NCBI RefSeq assembly: GCF_024172095.1
Contig: NZ_JAMZDX010000009.1
Span: forward strand, 62,001-126,000
Length of the DNA stretch: 64,000 nt
Direction: 5' to 3'
DNA from: Kitasatospora cinereorecta
Lineage (GTDB): Bacteria > Actinomycetota > Actinomycetes > Streptomycetales > Streptomycetaceae
The notes under the pieces were generated by a model, which did not search any database, was not told the origin of the DNA, and worked only from the letters and a program-made list of their open reading frames with translations. Shown here one piece after another: positions 59,994 to 64,000 of the stretch. The translations under genes and the position numbers were made by a program. The first letter of the stretch is position 1. Each line of letters opens with the position of its first letter.

Positions 59994-61381
59994 CGGTCGC
60001 CCACCTCCGCGTGCGCCGTCCCGTCCAGGACCCAGCGGGCCTCGTCCCGCCAGCGTCCCCACCAGCGCTCCAGGACGACCTCGGCGTCCGCGGCCTCGCT
60101 GTTGCGGCACACGGCGCGGCTGCCGTCCGGGTCGGTGTACTCCATCGCCAGGGTGCGGGCCTCGGGCTGGTGGACGGTCACCCGGAGCCGGCGCAGGCCC
60201 GCACGCCCGGTCACCGACCAGGTCGGCAGGCCGAGTTCGGCCCGGAACCGGTCGAGGCCCAGCAGCCCGACGGCGGGGCGCAGCGCACGGCGCGGCCAGG
60301 TGCGGCCGCCGCGGCGCAGCCGCAGGAACACCAGCGGTGGCAGCCTGCGCAGCAGCGGCCGGGTCGACACCGCGGCGACGACCTCCAGCACGTCGCCGCC
60401 CCCGAGGTCGGCGTGCAGCCAGGCCCAGCGGCGGGCGTTGCCGTGGCCGTAGATCCGGGCGCTCGCGCCGGGCGCCCCGTCGAGGTGGAGCACGCCGCCC
60501 GGGCCGGTGAGCGTCCCCGCGTAGCGGGAGGTCGCCGCCGGGAGCATCTGCGCGGCCGGCAGCACCCCGTGGCGCCACGCCCAGCGGGGGAAGGTGTACA
60601 GCGGCTTCCCGGTGGGCCGCTCGGTGAGGTCCCAGCTGTACGGGCCGGCCGTACCGCGCAGGCGTCGCTCGCCCGGGACCGATGGGTCGACCGGCGTACT
60701 GTGCGGCGGATCCGCGGGCCACGGCAGCGGGCCGTACCGGGCGTGCTCGACCGGCCCGGCGGGCGGGAAGAGGGCCACCCACCCGTGCACCCGCGGCGGT
60801 GAACCGTCGGTGGGAGCGACCAGTTCGTGGTGCAGCCAGACCCCCGTCCCGTCGGACGGGTCGGTGAGAGTGGTGTACCAGACCTCGGTGCGGCCCGCCG
60901 CGCCGTCCCAGCGCGACCCGTCGTCGTCGCGCCGCGACTGCCGGGGGAAGCGCCAGCCCGCCAGGAACGGCACCAGGCCGGTCGCCAGCGGGAACCGCAG
61001 CACGCCGTGGCCGAGGTCGCGCCCGTCCTCGTCGGTGAGGGTGTACGGCAGCCGGGTCATCGACCGCAGCGGACGGCCCGGCGTGATCGACTTCCAGCCG
61101 AGGAGGGTGTGGCGGCGGCCGTGCACGTCGAACTCGAGCCGGTAGCGGATCCGTCGACGGGCCACCGGCGAGATCTCCAACTCGCCGGTGGCCCGGGCAT
61201 CGTCGGCGAGTCCCCAGATCCGCACCCGGCCGACGAGTCGGGCGTGCGTGGTGCGGTGCGGCAGCACCAGGCGGTCGGCCCGGACCCGGAGGTCCAGCCG
61301 TACCGGGCGCGCCTGGCTCTCCTCCGCCAGGTGCACGGTGCCGAGCATGGTCTCGCTGAACGCCGTTCCGCGGGGGCTCAT
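59990..61381 (-). CDS. Conserved partner protein of GMC oxidase, unknown function
   Basis: A 463-residue protein rich in beta-strand and Trp/Gly motifs (VWYTTLTDPSDGTGVWLHHEL, GHGNARRWAWLHADLGGGD, WWGRWRDEARWVL). I do not recognise the family; the two-lobed pattern recalls lipocalin-like AttH/tocopherol-cyclase proteins. Four-base overlap with the oxidase gene implies a shared role on a hydrophobic substrate. GGAGGAG precedes ATG 61381. Confidence 0.7.
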   Translation of the reverse strand: MSPRGTAFSETMLGTVHLAEESQARPVRLDLRVRADRLVLPHRTTHARLVGRVRIWGLADDARATGELEISPVARRRIRYRLEFDVHGRRHTLLGWKSITPGRPLRSMTRLPYTLTDEDGRDLGHGVLRFPLATGLVPFLAGWRFPRQSRRDDDGSRWDGAAGRTEVWYTTLTDPSDGTGVWLHHELVAPTDGSPPRVHGWVALFPPAGPVEHARYGPLPWPADPPHSTPVDPSVPGERRLRGTAGPYSWDLTERPTGKPLYTFPRWAWRHGVLPAAQMLPAATSRYAGTLTGPGGVLHLDGAPGASARIYGHGNARRWAWLHADLGGGDVLEVVAAVSTRPLLRRLPPLVFLRLRRGGRTWPRRALRPAVGLLGLDRFRAELGLPTWSVTGRAGLRRLRVTVHQPEARTLAMEYTDPDGSRAVCRNSEAADAEVVLERWWGRWRDEARWVLDGTAHAEVGDR

Positions 61382-61408
61382 GGCCGCTCCTCCGGAGTGT
61401 GGTGGGCA

Positions 61409-61439
61409 AGTGGTCGAGTGGCTCAGCCACTGAACCACT
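61409..61439. promoter_or_regulatory. 31-bp nested palindrome (operator)
   Basis: Arms AGTGGT...ACCACT and inner GTGGC-TCA-GCCAC form a fully symmetric site 28 bp upstream of ATG 61381. It is a TetR-type layout, but no TetR gene is adjacent; the GntR regulator at 57267 is the closest candidate. Confidence 0.7.
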
Positions 61440-61706
61440 GCGTATGATCCACCGTCAAGACCCGCGCACCGAGCGGGGCCCGCCGTGCGATGCTCGCAGG
61501 GTGACGGCTAACCGAACGCGATCGACCGGCTCCTTCGCCTACCCGGCGCGCGGCCGCGCGCGATGGTCGGCGCCGGTACGGCTCTGGCGCCTGCGACTGC
61601 GCAGCCTCACCGCGAGAGCGCGACGCCGTCCCGCGCCGTCCGCGCTGCCGACGCCGCCCGGCAACAACGCGATGCCGCCCGGACCCGTCCCGCCGCAGTG
61701 ACGACC

Positions 61707-61738
61707 GCGCCCCCGAACCCGGAGGGGGTCGGGGGCGC
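61707..61738. terminator. Hairpin terminator
   Basis: GCGCCCCCGA pairs perfectly with TCGGGGGCGC across a 12-base loop, just past the stop (61754, minus strand) of the TPR-like gene. Confidence 0.75.
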
Positions 61739-61753
61739 AGCGGGGCCGCCGGG

Positions 61754-62902
61754 TCAGTGCTGGGCGGCGTCCAGGTTCTTGGTCGGGCGCTCCTCGGGCG
61801 GCAGCGGCTTCAGCCCGGCCTTCGTCACCGCGACCGCGCGGGCCGCGTGGAACGCCTCGACCGGATCGCCCTGATCCGCCCACACCTGGGCCCCGCACCA
61901 GCGGCCGATCAGCCGGAACTGCTCCACCGCCGCCTCGTACATCGCGGCCTGGCCGAGGTAGTACGCCAGCAGGTGCCGCAGACCCGGCACCTTGTCGTTG
62001 TCGGCCGGCACCTCCGCCAGCGCGTCCGCCACCGCCCACAGCCGCTGCCGCGCCTCGGCGCCCACCGGGAGCGCGGAGCGCCGCTCCTGCAGCTCCGACA
62101 GGGCGTGCAGGTAGATGCCGGCGAGAGGACTGCCGACCGGGGCGCCGTCCATCGCGCGCTTGGCGAACTCCATCATCTGCTCATTGGAGCCGTACCACTT
62201 GGCGCACCAGTACTGCATGCCCTGCCAGTGGCCCTCGTAGTGGTGCGGGGCGCGGGAGACCAGCCCCTCCCACAGCGGCCGGAAGCGGTCCGGCTGGTAC
62301 TGCGCGCCACGCGCCGCCGTCACCATGACCACCCACGGCCCCGGGTTCTCCGGCGCCAGCAGCGCCGCCCGCTGCGCCGCCTCCATCGCCGCCGGGAGCA
62401 GCGCCCGGAACTCCGCCATCTGCTCCGCCGGCACCTCGCTCGCGTACCCCGGCCCGCGGACCGCCCAGGCGCGGTGCACCATCAGGTCCGCCTCCAGGGC
62501 TGCCGCGTCGCAGTCGCCCGGGTCCGCCTCGCGCCACTTCGTCAGCCACGCGTCGTCCTCGCGGGCGATCGCCCGCAGCAGCTCGAAGCGCTCCCAGTGC
62601 TCGTCCCAGTCGGTGCCGGCCGCCTTGATGTGCGCGGCGGCCGCCCGCCAGTCGCCGCCCCACGCCTTGTTCGCCAACTCCTGCGACTCCTGGCGAGCCC
62701 GCTCGCTCTGCGGCGGGCCCGACCGGCGCGCATCCAGCGCCTCACGCGGCACCAGCCCGTACGCGGCGGCGTCGAACGACACCGGCGCCCGCCCGGCGGG
62801 GGCCGGTGCCGCAGGGGAGGAACTGCCGCCGGAGTTGCTGCGCATGCTGCGCACCGCGGCGAAGATCAGGAAGATGACGAGAGGGGCGAGGAGATGAGTC
62901 AC
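61754..62902 (-). CDS. Membrane-anchored helical-repeat (TPR-like) protein, unknown function
   Basis: A 382-residue protein: one N-terminal helix (LLAPLVIFLIFAAVRS), a Ser/Pro linker to about residue 45, then alpha-helical repeats rich in W and A (WRAAAAHIKAAG, AEADPGDC-like turns, AALLAPENPGPWVVMVTAARG). Similar streptomycete proteins are annotated as hypothetical. GTG 62902. Not linked to the cluster. Confidence 0.75.
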   Translation of the reverse strand: MTHLLAPLVIFLIFAAVRSMRSNSGGSSSPAAPAPAGRAPVSFDAAAYGLVPREALDARRSGPPQSERARQESQELANKAWGGDWRAAAAHIKAAGTDWDEHWERFELLRAIAREDDAWLTKWREADPGDCDAAALEADLMVHRAWAVRGPGYASEVPAEQMAEFRALLPAAMEAAQRAALLAPENPGPWVVMVTAARGAQYQPDRFRPLWEGLVSRAPHHYEGHWQGMQYWCAKWYGSNEQMMEFAKRAMDGAPVGSPLAGIYLHALSELQERRSALPVGAEARQRLWAVADALAEVPADNDKVPGLRHLLAYYLGQAAMYEAAVEQFRLIGRWCGAQVWADQGDPVEAFHAARAVAVTKAGLKPLPPEERPTKNLDAAQH

Positions 62903-63028
62903 GGGCGGAGATCATTCCGGCTCGAACGGCCGACGGCAACTGTGATTCCCGCCCGCCCCTCCGGAAGGCCCGCACCGCCGCTGACCTGCCGCTGACGTGC
63001 CGCGGGCCGGTCGGGCGGGCCGGCTTCG

Positions 63029-63316
63029 TCAGCTGTTCAGCACGGTGACGAGCAGGACGGCGACGGTCAGGTAGACCACGGCCGCGGTGAGCACGACGCC
63101 CGCCATGAGCGCGGCCTTCGCCGGGGTGCCCATCGGGGCCTTGGCGACCTTCGCGTTGACCACCATGCCCACCCCGCCGATGGCACCGCCAATCGCGCCG
63201 CCGACCAGCAGCAGGGCGAGCGGCAGCATGGTGAGGGCCACCTGCCACGGGCTCAGGCCGGTGAAGATGTTCTTCTTCGGCGGCTTCACCGGACGCATCA
63301 GGGACGGGTCGGACAT
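63029..63316 (-). CDS. Small two-helix membrane protein, unknown function
   Basis: A 95-residue protein with a basic leader (MRPVKPPKKNIF), one helix at 26-53 (TMLPLALLLVGGAIGGAIGG) and one at 70-92. Poorly characterised; possibly an operon partner of the gene to the right. ATG 63316. Confidence 0.7.
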   Translation of the reverse strand: MSDPSLMRPVKPPKKNIFTGLSPWQVALTMLPLALLLVGGAIGGAIGGVGMVVNAKVAKAPMGTPAKAALMAGVVLTAAVVYLTVAVLLVTVLNS

Positions 63317-63389
63317 CTCGGTTTCCTCACTGCTTCGAGTCCCGCAGGACGCGGGGCGGCGGCGATCATACCCACCCGCGGGCGGACGG

Positions 63390-64000
63390 TCAGAGCGAAT
63401 ACCCGCGCGGGCGGATCGCCGTGGTGAGACCCAGCACCGCGCGGACCGCCCTGGCCGCCTCCATGCTCGCGGTCTCGGCGTCGCGGGCCCGGGAGATCTG
63501 CCGCAGGATGTCGGCCCTCGGTCCGGTCATGGCGGAGGCGGCCTGCCAGGCGGCCGCGGCCGCACGGTGCCGCTCCAGGACAGTGGCGAACGGCTGCTCG
63601 GCGCCGGCCGGCGCGCCGGTGCGCTCCAGGCCGTCCACCGTCCGCTGTTCGACGGCGGCCATCTCCCCGGCCCACGCGGTGAGGTCGCTGTCGCGGGCCC
63701 AGTCGCGGGTGTCCAGGCCGTCGGAGGACAGCACGTTGTAGGCGCGGACGGTGTCCAGGTACTGGCGCTGGGCGGGGGTCAGCCGGGCCGGGTCGGCCCG
63801 GAGCGAGCCCGTGACCTCGGTGGCGGTGTTCTCGTAGAGGCAGGTGACGCCCGGGTGCTCCGCGTAGTCCTTCGACGCCGGGGGCACGAACGACGGGACG
63901 ATGGCGGCCGCGGGGGCCCAGTAGTCCGGGTTGTAGTCGGCGAACGTCTCGCGGCAGGCATCGCTCGCGGCCCGGGGCAGCTCCGCGGTCAGCCGGATCC
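63390..64000 (-). CDS. Hypothetical septum-formation-like protein (5' partial)
   Basis: The frame is open to the right edge, so the N-terminus is missing. Visible residues include SDACRETFADYNPDYWAPAA, VTCLYENTATEVTGSLRAD and a helical C-terminus. The CLY...TGSLR segment resembles septum-formation/DUF4190-type extracellular domains, but this is a weak match. A signal peptide may lie outside the window. Confidence 0.6.
   Translation of the reverse strand, partial: IRLTAELPRAASDACRETFADYNPDYWAPAAAIVPSFVPPASKDYAEHPGVTCLYENTATEVTGSLRADPARLTPAQRQYLDTVRAYNVLSSDGLDTRDWARDSDLTAWAGEMAAVEQRTVDGLERTGAPAGAEQPFATVLERHRAAAAAWQAASAMTGPRADILRQISRARDAETASMEAARAVRAVLGLTTAIRPRGYSL

Larger units (their letters stand above)
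61382..61753. other. Intergenic region upstream of the GMC operon
   Basis: Holds a 31-bp palindrome (61409-61439) and a strong terminator (61707-61738). A 66-codon frame from GTG 61501 to 61701 is basic and Pro/Arg-rich without a ribosome binding site, and is probably not a gene. Confidence 0.6.

Noticed and set aside
61501..61701. Small basic ORF upstream of the GMC operon
   Set aside because: No ribosome binding site, Arg/Pro-biased composition typical of non-coding high-GC DNA, no recognisable motif.

Overview
The window is high-GC actinomycete chromosome, most like Streptomyces or Kitasatospora. The evidence is third-position G/C throughout, frequent GTG/TTG starts, ATGA/GTGA start-stop overlaps, a SARP regulator, mycothiol-era arsenic genes and Tat/lipobox exported proteins. 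No rRNA, tRNA, insertion sequence or CRISPR array was recognised.

Left flank (1-4508): a metalloprotease/beta-propeller gene cut by the window edge, a Nudix hydrolase, a macro-domain protein, and a divergent gene fusing a uracil-DNA-glycosylase-like domain to an R-S-E class ADP-ribosyltransferase. The last three all act on, or may act on, ADP-ribose chemistry and look like a small ADP-ribosylation system.

Core (4539-47569): a biosynthetic gene cluster I cannot match to a known product. It combines several ways of loading amino acids on carrier proteins: (i) a butirosin-type BtrI/BtrJ/BtrK set (ACP, ATP-grasp ligase, PLP decarboxylase), expected to make 4-aminobutyryl-ACP, with BtrO/BtrV-like flavin monooxygenase and reductase at the other end; (ii) a SerRS-like amino acid:[carrier protein] ligase with its own ACP and condensation protein; (iii) SbnA/SbnB plus a carbamoyltransferase, expected to give 2,3-diaminopropionate and then beta-ureidoalanine, with a trans-acting A domain whose pocket code is Asn-like; (iv) two larger NRPS proteins (A-PCP-C-PCP and C-PCP-C-pseudoA-PCP) with MbtH. 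Tailoring and release genes include KAS III-like proteins, two acyl-CoA-dehydrogenase-like proteins, an Fe/2-oxoglutarate hydroxylase of the VioC/AsnO type, a PCP-TE whose nucleophile is Asp, a type II TE whose nucleophile is Cys, and three more ATP-grasp domains next to a free-standing C domain. AcpS, a heterodimeric ABC exporter, an MFS exporter, an XRE/NB-ARC regulator and a SARP regulator complete it. The biosynthetic operons leave from three divergent intergenic regions (15.8, 24.8 and 43.6 kb) that share the same repeat elements, so they are probably one regulon.

Right flank (47570-64000): a small membrane protein, a multicopper oxidase, a lytic transglycosylase, and an arsenic island (51098-57242) with ArsC, three ArsR-type regulators, an AqpS-type channel, two flavin monooxygenases, an ArsN-like acetyltransferase and a cysteine-pair peptide, but no visible ArsB/Acr3 pump. 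Then follow a GntR regulator, a GMC oxidase with an unknown partner under a large palindrome, and hypothetical membrane or lipoprotein genes up to the edge.
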